A stretch of 15,732 nt of DNA from an uncultured Lachnospiraceae bacterium (GTDB lineage Bacteria > Bacillota > Clostridia > Lachnospirales > Lachnospiraceae), in NCBI GenBank assembly GCA_947174725.1, contig CAMWKA010000010.1, positions 1-15,732 on the forward strand. The letters are read 5' to 3'. Positions 6,599 to 13,363 of this stretch are shown here, piece by piece. Under the pieces are notes generated by a model. It worked only from the letters and a program-made list of their open reading frames with translations. It made no database searches and was not told the origin of the DNA. The first letter of the stretch is position 1; each line of letters begins with the position of its first letter. A program made the translations under genes and the position numbers.

Positions 6599-6610
6599 GG
6601 GAGGATTAGT

Positions 6611-7456
6611 ATGAGAACAATTATCGAAAACCAACAGTTTGATGAGGAAAGAGCATTATATTATTCACAGGGATGCGATATTAAGAACTGTACATTTGCG
6701 GGTCCGGCAGATGGGGAATCCGTATTGAAAGAGTCTCATGATATTACGCTGAATGGCTGTAGTTTTTCCCTGCGTTATCCGTTGTGGCATGTCAGAGGTT
6801 TTTCCATGAGCGATTCAACGATGGATGAAAGTACAAGAGCCGCCATCTGGTATGCGGAAAATGGCGTAATCAGGGATTGTAATTTAAACGGCATTAAAGC
6901 CATTCGTGAGTGCCATCAGATCGTATTGGAGGACTGCCGGATCGTGTCTCTGGAATTTGGATGGAAGAGCAGCGATATTATCCTAAAGGATACGGAGATC
7001 GAATCAGAATATATCTTTATGGACAGCAGGAATGTCAGGCTGGAAAATGTTACGATGAAGGGAAAGTATTCTTTCCAGTATATGGAAAATCTGGAAATCA
7101 ATAATTGTATGTTAGATACTAAGGACGCTTTCTGGCATAGTAAGAATGTCACGGTTAAGGACAGCGTTGTGAAAGGGGAGTATCTTGCATGGTTTTCGGA
7201 AGGTCTGACATTGATCAACTGTAGGATCATAGGGACACAGCCGCTTTGTTATTGCAAGGATCTGAAGCTGATCAACTGTACCATGGAGGATACGGATCTT
7301 TCATTTGAGTATTCCGATGTGGAAGCGGATATAGTGGGTGATGTGATATCCATCAAAAATCCCCGGAGTGGACGGATCGTCGTGGACAGCGTTGGTGAGA
7401 CCATCTGGGAGAATCCTGTCATGGAGTGCAGAGGAGAGGTTATCATCCGAAAATGA
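6611..7456 (+). CDS. DUF3737-like right-handed beta-helix protein
   Basis: A 281-residue protein built almost entirely of short beta-strand repeats with the rhythm x-I-x-x-C-x-F/M (for example DIKNCTF, DITLNGCSF, IVLEDCRI, LEINNCML, LTLINCRI, LKLINCTM), the pattern of a right-handed parallel beta-helix. Length and N-terminus (MRTIIENQQF, then EERALYYSQGCDI) fit what I know as DUF3737. No catalytic site is known for this family. I chose ATG 6611, with GGAGG six bases upstream. An in-frame TTG at 6467 inside the inserted element gives a 329-residue version with 48 extra N-terminal residues. That extension is shared with an unrelated gene at 11329, so it is not part of the native domain. The GtrII-like gene follows after 37 bases. 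Confidence 0.8.
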   Translation: MRTIIENQQFDEERALYYSQGCDIKNCTFAGPADGESVLKESHDITLNGCSFSLRYPLWHVRGFSMSDSTMDESTRAAIWYAENGVIRDCNLNGIKAIRECHQIVLEDCRIVSLEFGWKSSDIILKDTEIESEYIFMDSRNVRLENVTMKGKYSFQYMENLEINNCMLDTKDAFWHSKNVTVKDSVVKGEYLAWFSEGLTLINCRIIGTQPLCYCKDLKLINCTMEDTDLSFEYSDVEADIVGDVISIKNPRSGRIVVDSVGETIWENPVMECRGEVIIRK

Positions 7457-7493
7457 CGTACTAAAGAAACGGCATAAGAAGGAGGAAGCTGAT

Positions 7494-9035
7494 TTGTTAC
7501 AAAGAATAAATAAACGGGAACTATTATATTTTATAGAGATGTCGTTTCTATTTGGATTAGTTGCACATGCATTTGCATTCTTTAATTATCTTCCGTCCCA
7601 TGACGCGTTGAACGCAGTTTATGCTTCGCCCGTGGAGGATCGATTGAAATATTATACAGGGCGTTTTTGTATTCCTTTGTTAAGAAAGCTGTTTGGTCCG
7701 CTGGTTCTTCCCTGGGTTGTGGGCGCGGTCTCTCTTTTTCTGGTGGCCTGTTCAGCATATTTTGTCTGCAGAATTTTAAAAATAAATAAAAAGCTTCATT
7801 GTACATTAGTAATTGCTATTATGAGTACAAATCTTACCATGACAACTATGTACGCAACTTACAGTCATGAAATGATATATGATATGTTAGCGCTTTTTCT
7901 TGCATGTTATGCGGCATATGCAATCTGCAATAAATGTCTGAGAGGGGGGTATATTCAAGCGGTGCTATGTGTTGTAATAATAGCCGGATTATACCAATCT
8001 TATGTATTTACGATTACTACCTTGATTTTACTTAATCATATATTGTTATTGATGAACGGTGCGAGATGGAAAGAAACCTTCATATCTGGATGTAAGCAGA
8101 TTATCCTTATTGCAATTGGAGTCTTAATTTATTTTATTTTGTATTATATGATCTGTTATTTTATGCAGATTAATATGGATCCCACGAAATCTATGTCAGA
8201 TACAAATCAATTAAGTTTTCTTTCACAAATATTATTTGTGTATCGAAAAGCAATTCGTAATCTTGTGTTTCCGTATTCTATTCTGCCGGTGATTTTGGTT
8301 AGTGGTAGTAGTTGTATTCTTATAGGAATTACAATTTTTAAATTGATAAAAAATTTTTGGAAAAATAGTCAAAATAATAAAAAACGTATCAAAGAATTTA
8401 TTCTTATGATAATTCTGATTATCGTTTTTCCGATTACATCTATAGGAATCGCAATCATTAATTCTTATATTCATGAGTGTATGATTTATGCGTTGTGGTT
8501 TACTTATTGCTTCGCATTTGCAGTTATTGAAAATCAAACTGAAAATCAGCCGGATATAAAAACGCAAAATAAAATGTTTATTTTTGTTGCGGCGTTAATT
8601 AGCATACTTATTTTTAATAATATTCTAATTGCGAACACCTGTTATTTAAAAAAATCTATAGAAGATCGTGCCACTCTTTCTGTTATGACAAGAGTTGTGG
8701 ATGATTTGGAAGATCGGGATGATTATAAGATGGGTGAAACGAAACTTATGTTTTATGGCACAGGACCATACTATATATATTTAGATGGATTTGAAGACGT
8801 TTATCAGATTACCGGCGTAGATTTCAAGGCGCCTATTTATGATTCTAATCTTTGGTATTATAATTGTTATCAGGCATATTTTGATTATGTCTTGGATTAT
8901 CCGGCACAAACGGTATCCTATGAAGAGTTTGAAAGTATGCTGCATCTTGAGGAGGTTAGGTCTATTCCTGCGTTTCCGGATAAAGATTACATTCAAAATA
9001 TTAATGGTGTGTTAGTTGTTAATATGGGGAACTAA
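7494..9035 (+). CDS. GtrII-like (glucosyltransferase-domain) polytopic membrane protein
   Basis: A 513-residue protein with roughly ten to twelve hydrophobic segments in its first 400 residues and a hydrophilic C-terminal domain of about 110 residues. The N-terminal region has NYLPSHDALNAVYASP and, after a short interval, YYTGRFCIPLLRKLFGP, which resembles the PSHD and GR motifs of GtrII-type proteins (glucosyl transferase II family). Those proteins use undecaprenyl-linked sugar to decorate surface glycans; activity here is inferred from family only. The start is TTG at 7494 with a strong GGAGGAAG SD at 7481-7488. Longer in-frame starts would overlap the DUF3737-like gene. Part of the gene (about 8340-8700) is markedly AT-rich, with the line 8341-8400 only about 15% GC, unlike its neighbours. 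It is probably the last gene of the esterase cluster. Confidence 0.7.
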   Translation: MLQRINKRELLYFIEMSFLFGLVAHAFAFFNYLPSHDALNAVYASPVEDRLKYYTGRFCIPLLRKLFGPLVLPWVVGAVSLFLVACSAYFVCRILKINKKLHCTLVIAIMSTNLTMTTMYATYSHEMIYDMLALFLACYAAYAICNKCLRGGYIQAVLCVVIIAGLYQSYVFTITTLILLNHILLLMNGARWKETFISGCKQIILIAIGVLIYFILYYMICYFMQINMDPTKSMSDTNQLSFLSQILFVYRKAIRNLVFPYSILPVILVSGSSCILIGITIFKLIKNFWKNSQNNKKRIKEFILMIILIIVFPITSIGIAIINSYIHECMIYALWFTYCFAFAVIENQTENQPDIKTQNKMFIFVAALISILIFNNILIANTCYLKKSIEDRATLSVMTRVVDDLEDRDDYKMGETKLMFYGTGPYYIYLDGFEDVYQITGVDFKAPIYDSNLWYYNCYQAYFDYVLDYPAQTVSYEEFESMLHLEEVRSIPAFPDKDYIQNINGVLVVNMGN

Positions 9036-9061
9036 ATAGTATTGTAATGTGTAATATTTCT

Positions 9062-9092
9062 TATTTTAAAGGGATTTAAAATATGATATAAT
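9062..9092 (+). promoter_or_regulatory. Promoter and overlapping palindrome before the flotillin gene
   Basis: TATAAT at 9087-9092 is preceded by TG at 9084-9085 (extended -10). The -35 is poor. Immediately upstream is a perfect inverted repeat, TATTTTAAA at 9062-9070 and TTTAAAATA at 9075-9083, separated by GGGA. Covering the spacer and -35 region, it is placed like an operator. It could equally be a weak hairpin at the end of the GtrII-like transcript. Confidence 0.45.
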
Positions 9093-9138
9093 AAATTTAG
9101 TAAATTTTTATCAAAAACATACAGAGGGGAGAAAACTT

Positions 9139-10764
9139 ATGTCACCAATTGTAGCAACATATTTAACAACCATATTGCCGATTGCGCTGATTGTGATTGT
9201 AATCTTTATTATAATGATGACCGGCTATGTAAAAGCTTCACCGGATACCGCTATCATTATTTCCGGTCTTCGTAAAAACCCGAAGGTGCTGATCGGTAAA
9301 GCAGGAATCAAGATACCGTTTCTGGAGCGAAAGGATGAATTGAATCTGCAGCTGATTTCCATTGACGTCAAAACATCCAATGCAGTGCCTACGGCAGATT
9401 ATATCAATATCAATGTAGATGCAACGGTGAATGTCAAAATCAGCGACGAACATGAAAAACTTAAGCTTGCGGCACAGAACTTTCTGAATAAGAATACGGA
9501 TTATGTTGCTCATGTTGCAAGAGAGGTTCTGGAGGGTAATGTCCGTGAGATCGTTGGTAAGATGGCATTAGAGGAAATGGTTTCCGACCGGCAGAAATTT
9601 GCCACGCTCGTTAAGGAAAACGCGGAACCGGATCTGGCTGCCATGGGACTTGACATTGTCAGCTTCAATGTACAGAACTTTGTTGATGGCAATGGCGTGA
9701 TTGAAAACCTTGGTGTTGATAATATTGTTAAGATCCAGAAGAACGCTGCGATCTCCCGTGCGGAAAGTGAAAAGGATATTGCAAAGGCACAGGCGATGGC
9801 GAGGAAAGAAGCCAATGATGCGCAGGTATCCAGTGAATTGGAGATTGCAAACGCACAGGCAAGGGCACAGAAGGAGAAGTCCATTGTGTTGGCTATATCC
9901 GAGCGGGAAGCTCAGGAGGCAAAGATCAGTGCCGATACATTGATCGCACAGAAGGAAAATGAATTGGCGATCACAAGGGCGGAACTTCAAAAGGCAGCAG
10001 ATACAAAGAAGGCGATCGCGGATGCGGCTTATCAGATCCAGAAGGAGACGGAGCGTAAGACCGTCGAAATTACAACGGCTGATGCGAATATTGCAAGACA
10101 GGAAAAAGAGATTCTTTTAAAGCAGAAAGAAGCTGAAGTAATGGAAAAGGCTTTGGATGCGGAGATCAGAAAGAAGGCGGAAGCGGAGAGGTTCGCAAGG
10201 CAGCAGAAAGCGGATGCCCAGTTGTATGAGATTCAGAGAAATTCCGATGCGCAGCTCTTTGAACGTCAGAAAAATGCGGAAGCGGAGAAATTTGAGAGAG
10301 AAAAGGAAGCGGAAGCATTGAGGGCGACTGCGGAAGCTCAGAAATTCGCAATGGAGCAGGAAGGTGAAGGTATCCGCGCGAAAGGTATGGCGGAAGCGGA
10401 GGCGATTCGTGCAAAGGCGCTTGCGGAAGCAGAAGGTATTGAGAAGAAAGCTCTTGCGATGCAGAAGATGAATGAAGCAGCGATTCTGGAGATGTACTTC
10501 AATGCTCTGCCTGACGTTGTGAAAAACGCGGCAACGCCGCTTAACAATGTTGACCGTATTACGATGTACGGTGACGGGAATACCACAAAGCTGATGAAGG
10601 ATGTCATGGGAACGGTGGTACAGATCACTGATGGATTGAAGGAGTCAACAGGCGTCGATCTGTCAGCCGTGCTTGCCGGATTCCTTGGCGGTAAGGCTGC
10701 AAACGTGGGTGGTTCCGGGACTGCCGGTGCGGAAGACGAAGCGGAGGACAAAACTACAGTATAA
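9139..10764 (+). CDS. Flotillin-like SPFH (band 7) membrane protein
   Basis: A 541-residue protein with one N-terminal membrane helix (about residues 8-28) and an SPFH domain at about 30-200 (VKASPDTAIIISG, then GIKIPFLERKDEL, VDATVNVKI, and the LEGNVREIVGKM and VQNFVDGNG segments). A very long coiled coil rich in Ala, Glu, Lys and Gln follows at about 205-455. The C-terminus holds a conserved region (LEMYFNALPDVVKNAATPLN, DRITMYGDG) and a Gly-rich acidic tail. This is the layout of Bacillus FloT/YuaG, which scaffolds membrane microdomains. No NfeD-type partner gene is adjacent. The ATG at 9139 has a good SD (GAGGGGAG). The gene has its own promoter region and ends in a strong terminator, so it is probably monocistronic. 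Confidence 0.92.
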   Translation: MSPIVATYLTTILPIALIVIVIFIIMMTGYVKASPDTAIIISGLRKNPKVLIGKAGIKIPFLERKDELNLQLISIDVKTSNAVPTADYININVDATVNVKISDEHEKLKLAAQNFLNKNTDYVAHVAREVLEGNVREIVGKMALEEMVSDRQKFATLVKENAEPDLAAMGLDIVSFNVQNFVDGNGVIENLGVDNIVKIQKNAAISRAESEKDIAKAQAMARKEANDAQVSSELEIANAQARAQKEKSIVLAISEREAQEAKISADTLIAQKENELAITRAELQKAADTKKAIADAAYQIQKETERKTVEITTADANIARQEKEILLKQKEAEVMEKALDAEIRKKAEAERFARQQKADAQLYEIQRNSDAQLFERQKNAEAEKFEREKEAEALRATAEAQKFAMEQEGEGIRAKGMAEAEAIRAKALAEAEGIEKKALAMQKMNEAAILEMYFNALPDVVKNAATPLNNVDRITMYGDGNTTKLMKDVMGTVVQITDGLKESTGVDLSAVLAGFLGGKAANVGGSGTAGAEDEAEDKTTV

Positions 10765-10781
10765 TGCTATAAAATATCTAT

Positions 10782-10845
10782 AAAAACGCTGTCGCTTGAA
10801 ACCTGTGAGTAGTATTGGCAGGTTTCAATGCGTCGCAGCGTTTTT
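10782..10845 (+). terminator. Strong intrinsic terminator after the flotillin gene
   Basis: A long interrupted stem: AAAAACGCTG at 10782-10791 pairs with CAGCGTTTTT at 10836-10845, and inside it TTGAAACCTG at 10796-10805 pairs with CAGGTTTCAA at 10819-10828. The 3' arm ends in a T-run. With A on the other arm, the structure would work in both directions. Confidence 0.8.
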
Positions 10846-10871
10846 CTATTTCTAAGGAAAGGGGAATCCAT

Positions 10872-11285
10872 ATGTGGTTTGTTTTAGCATTGTTATCAGC
10901 AGTATTTGCAGCGTTGACCTCTATCTTGGCAAAGGTAGGCATTGAAGGGGTCGGATCGAATCTTGCAACTGCCATACGGACATTTGTGGTATTGATTCTG
11001 GCGTGGGGAATGGTATTTCTTACGAAACAGCAGGGAGGGATCTCAGAGATCAGTCGGAAAAGCTGGATATTCCTGATTTTGTCGGGACTAGCTACAGGAG
11101 TTTCCTGGCTGTGTTATTATAAGGCGCTGCAGATTGGCGAGGCTTCCAAGGTAGTTCCGGTGGATAAGTTAAGCGTTGTCATTACCTTGATTTTGGCATT
11201 TGTTTTCCTGCATGAGCCGTTCTCCGTAAAGTCGGCCATCGGGGCGGTGTTGATTACCGCGGGGACGTTGGTGTTGGCACTATAG
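10872..11285 (+). CDS. Half-size EamA-type transporter
   Basis: A 137-residue membrane protein with about five hydrophobic helices (starting MWFVLALLSAVFAALTSILA). It covers a single EamA domain, whereas usual DMT-superfamily EamA exporters have two domains in about 290 residues. Typical features are the early helix with Ala-Leu-Thr-Ser-Ile-Leu-Ala-Lys, the segment SWLCYYKALQIGEASKVVP, and the end DKLSVVITLILAFVFLHEP with a final helix. Single-domain members must act as dimers; the substrate is unknown. The start is ATG 10872 behind AAGGAAAGGGG. A longer in-frame start at 10815 would lie inside the terminator and is rejected. No promoter is visible between terminator and gene. Confidence 0.85.
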   Translation: MWFVLALLSAVFAALTSILAKVGIEGVGSNLATAIRTFVVLILAWGMVFLTKQQGGISEISRKSWIFLILSGLATGVSWLCYYKALQIGEASKVVPVDKLSVVITLILAFVFLHEPFSVKSAIGAVLITAGTLVLAL

Positions 11286-11295
11286 TAAAAAGAAG

Positions 11296-11316
11296 TCGCA
11301 GCAAGCTGCTCTGACA
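11296..11316 (+). repeat. 3'-end remnant of the SD-associated element
   Basis: These 21 bases (TCGCAGCAAGCTGCTCTGAC plus A) repeat the right end of the full element at 11440-11460. The match continues through the following ACAGGGGAT-type SD sequence, so 29 bases in all (11296-11324 and 11440-11468) are identical at a spacing of 144 bases. The left part of this copy is missing. Confidence 0.8.
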
Positions 11317-11324
11317 CAGGGGAT

Positions 11325-11460
11325 TAGATTGAAAAATAAGCTTGATAGCTTATTTTTCAATCGGCAATTTGTATCAGAGCCTCAAATTGCTTTGATCGCA
11401 GATGAGAAACCGCCTGCGCGGATTTCTCATCGCGTGTCATCGCAGCAAGCTGCTCTGACA
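11325..11460 (+). repeat. Structured SD-associated repeat element, copy 2
   Basis: This copy differs from 6463-6598 at five positions: 11343, 11363, 11372, 11373 and 11416. Hairpin 1 (11327-11362) and hairpin 3 (11401-11431) are fully kept, because those changes fall in loops. In hairpin 2 (11363-11391) one change turns an A-U into a G-U pair and the adjacent double change shortens the stem. The loop TCAGAGC (11374-11380) and its complement GCTCTGA (11452-11458) are unchanged. CAGGGGAT stands on both sides (ending at 11324 and 11468) and supplies the SD of the downstream gene. The element is again open from a TTG at 11329 into the next gene. Confidence 0.85.
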
Positions 11461-11472
11461 CAGGGGATGAAA

Positions 11473-12009
11473 ATGGAAAAATCGCAAGATTATTTTGGTA
11501 AAGCAATGGGTAATTTTATACATGAAATGTCCGGCGCAGGAGCCATCCGGCATATGGTGGATCAGGGGTATTCGATCCGGCAGATCATGGAAAGGCTGGA
11601 TTATCCCACGCCCCAGCGCCGTGTGGAAGAAACGGCGTTGAAACATATGTTAAAGCAGGGGATCTTATTGGAACGGCTGCCGGATCAGGAATATCGTCAG
11701 ATAAAAATTCCTGCTTCGTGGGACAGAAGACAACTTTCCGAGGCTGTTTATGTCAGGAAAGAACGGGACGGAGAGGATTTTTCCTATGTGCTGCTTCCGA
11801 TCGCCGAGCTTAAAAAAGACAAGGAATTGTTATCCTGCCTAAGTGACAGGGAGCGGGATTATCTTTGCGATCTGCCATGGGAGGGCGCTACGGTATATCA
11901 TCGGTTGACGGGGCGGATGTATGAGATTGCGATAGAGCTTTCAACGGCCATCCCGAACGGAATGATATTCTACTTTATAAAAAGCAAGGAAGAAGTTGTT
12001 ATGTTATAA
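11473..12009 (+). CDS. Protein of unknown family with a possible N-terminal helical domain
   Basis: A 178-residue soluble, charged protein that I do not recognise. Residues about 10-65 (AIRHMVDQGYSIRQIMERLDY, then PTPQRRVEETALKHMLKQGI) look helical, and GYSIRQIMERLDYP is reminiscent of a helix-turn-helix-like module, which is inference only. The C-terminal part (WDRRQLSEAVYVRKE, LSDRERDYLCDLPW, VYHRLTGRMYEIAI) seems mixed alpha/beta. I chose ATG 11473, six bases after AGGGG; ATG 11467 is an in-frame alternative overlapping the SD. A TTG at 11329 in the inserted element would yield a 226-residue form with a 48-residue N-terminus almost identical to that of the DUF3737-like gene. The gene converges on the minus-strand oxidoreductase, leaving 22 bases between stop codons. 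Confidence 0.7.
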   Translation: MEKSQDYFGKAMGNFIHEMSGAGAIRHMVDQGYSIRQIMERLDYPTPQRRVEETALKHMLKQGILLERLPDQEYRQIKIPASWDRRQLSEAVYVRKERDGEDFSYVLLPIAELKKDKELLSCLSDRERDYLCDLPWEGATVYHRLTGRMYEIAIELSTAIPNGMIFYFIKSKEEVVML

Positions 12010-12031
12010 AAAGTCATGGGAGTTAAAGGTT

Positions 12032-13336
12032 TTAAAGTAAATGTGCATCCTTCACCGCCGGAACGTCGATCAGTTTTCCGTCTTCTTTAAACCGGGATCC
12101 ATGGCACGGGCAGTCCCATGTATGCTCCTGCAGATTCCATTTTAATGCACAGCCCATATGAGGACAGCGTTTTAGCGAGGGAAACAGCAGATTACCGGTT
12201 GTTTCCATAGCGTTTAGGAAAAGCTGGGGTTTTAATATACTTCGGCTGGGTGAGAATACTTCTTTGTAGATATTTTCCCTGCCAAGAACCAGATCGCGCA
12301 GAATCATGGCGGCTGCCATGGAAGAGGTCATGCCCCATTTATTGAAACCGGATGCAACATACAGATCCGGTGTGTGTTTGGAATAATTCCCGATATAAGG
12401 AACGCCGTCAAGGCTGATACAATCCTGAGCCGCCCAGTGATATATTTCTTTGGCTTCCGGGTATGCAGATGCGGCAAAGCTTCGAAGCATCTTCCAGTTT
12501 TCATGCTGTTTGCCGGTACGTCCGCCGCCGTCTCCCAAGATCAGCAGATTGCCGTAATTTCTAAAAGACAAGCCTTTTTTATCCGCATCGATATAGATTC
12601 CATTGACGTCCGGCGCATTGTTTAGCGCAATTACATAAGACCGGCTTTGATAAAGCTTTAAAAAATAGCTGCCTCTTTTATTCAGAAACGGAAAATGTGT
12701 GGCAACAATGATTTTGCCCGCTGTTATGATTCCGCGGTCAGTATATATGGTATGACCGTCGATTTTCTGCACAAAGGTATGTTCATAGATATTCAGAGAC
12801 TCCGATATCTTGGAAAGGAATTTCAATGGATGAAACTGTGCCTGTTTTGGAAATAAAACAGCGCCTTTGATGGAAAAAGGTAATGGAAGCTGTTCGGTAT
12901 GTTCTGCAGGAAATCCGATGGAACGCAGCGCGTTTATTTCCCGTTCAATCGCCTGATAGTTTTCACAGCTATAAACGCCGGCATGTTTTTCTTCAAAATC
13001 ACAGTCAATTATTTTGGCAAGTTCACGGTATTGCGCCAAAGCCTTTTGATGTGCTTCAAGATATAAGGTCGTCTTTTCTTTTCCCATAGATTGAAGCAGG
13101 TGGTCATAAATAAGCCCATGCTGGGAAGTGATCTTAGCTGTTGTATTTCCGGTATTTCCGCCTCCGATTCTATTTCCTTCCACCAGCATATAATCCGCAC
13201 CTTCCTGTTGGAGAAAATAAGCACAGAGAACGCCGCAGATTCCTCCGCCGATAATAAGATAATCTGTTTTAGCGTTGCGCTGTAAGGTTTTATGATTTTG
13301 GACTTTTGCTGTGGCATGCCAGAGAGACTGGGACAT
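12032..13336 (-). CDS. FAD-dependent oxidoreductase (DAO type) with C-terminal Rieske centre
   Basis: A 434-residue protein. The dinucleotide-binding fold begins at residue 25 with DYLIIGGGICGVLCAYFL (Gly30, Gly32, Gly35), then an Asp/Glu-type strand end (YMLVEGNRIGGGNTGNTTAK), a DAO-family trait. The FAD-contacting C-terminal part is visible in LYVASGFNKWGMTSSMAAAM. The end carries a Rieske [2Fe-2S] motif: Cys391-x-His393, 15 residues, then Cys409-x2-His412 (RCPHMGCALKWN, DCPCHGSRF). It probably passes electrons from an amine or similar substrate to or from the cluster; the substrate is unknown. The Rieske part seems shortened, since few residues lie between the DAO domain and the first Cys. 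A perfect AGGAGG SD stands seven bases before the ATG. It lies 27 bases downstream of the cyclase-like gene, so one operon is likely. Confidence 0.88.
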   Translation of the reverse strand: MSQSLWHATAKVQNHKTLQRNAKTDYLIIGGGICGVLCAYFLQQEGADYMLVEGNRIGGGNTGNTTAKITSQHGLIYDHLLQSMGKEKTTLYLEAHQKALAQYRELAKIIDCDFEEKHAGVYSCENYQAIEREINALRSIGFPAEHTEQLPLPFSIKGAVLFPKQAQFHPLKFLSKISESLNIYEHTFVQKIDGHTIYTDRGIITAGKIIVATHFPFLNKRGSYFLKLYQSRSYVIALNNAPDVNGIYIDADKKGLSFRNYGNLLILGDGGGRTGKQHENWKMLRSFAASAYPEAKEIYHWAAQDCISLDGVPYIGNYSKHTPDLYVASGFNKWGMTSSMAAAMILRDLVLGRENIYKEVFSPSRSILKPQLFLNAMETTGNLLFPSLKRCPHMGCALKWNLQEHTWDCPCHGSRFKEDGKLIDVPAVKDAHLL

Positions 13337-13363
13337 GTTGAAACCTCCTAAAAAGATAACTGC

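Noticed and set aside
7368..7493. Upstream extension of the GtrII-like gene overlapping the DUF3737-like gene
   Set aside because: The TTG at 7494 has a near-perfect SD and the extra residues are just the upstream gene read in another frame.
9510..10751. Several long minus-strand frames opposite the flotillin gene
   Set aside because: They are artefacts of the Ala/Glu/Lys-rich coiled-coil codons and have no SD sites or recognisable domains.
10815..10871. Upstream in-frame extension of the EamA gene
   Set aside because: It would start within the flotillin terminator hairpin, while ATG 10872 has a strong SD and the expected first membrane helix.
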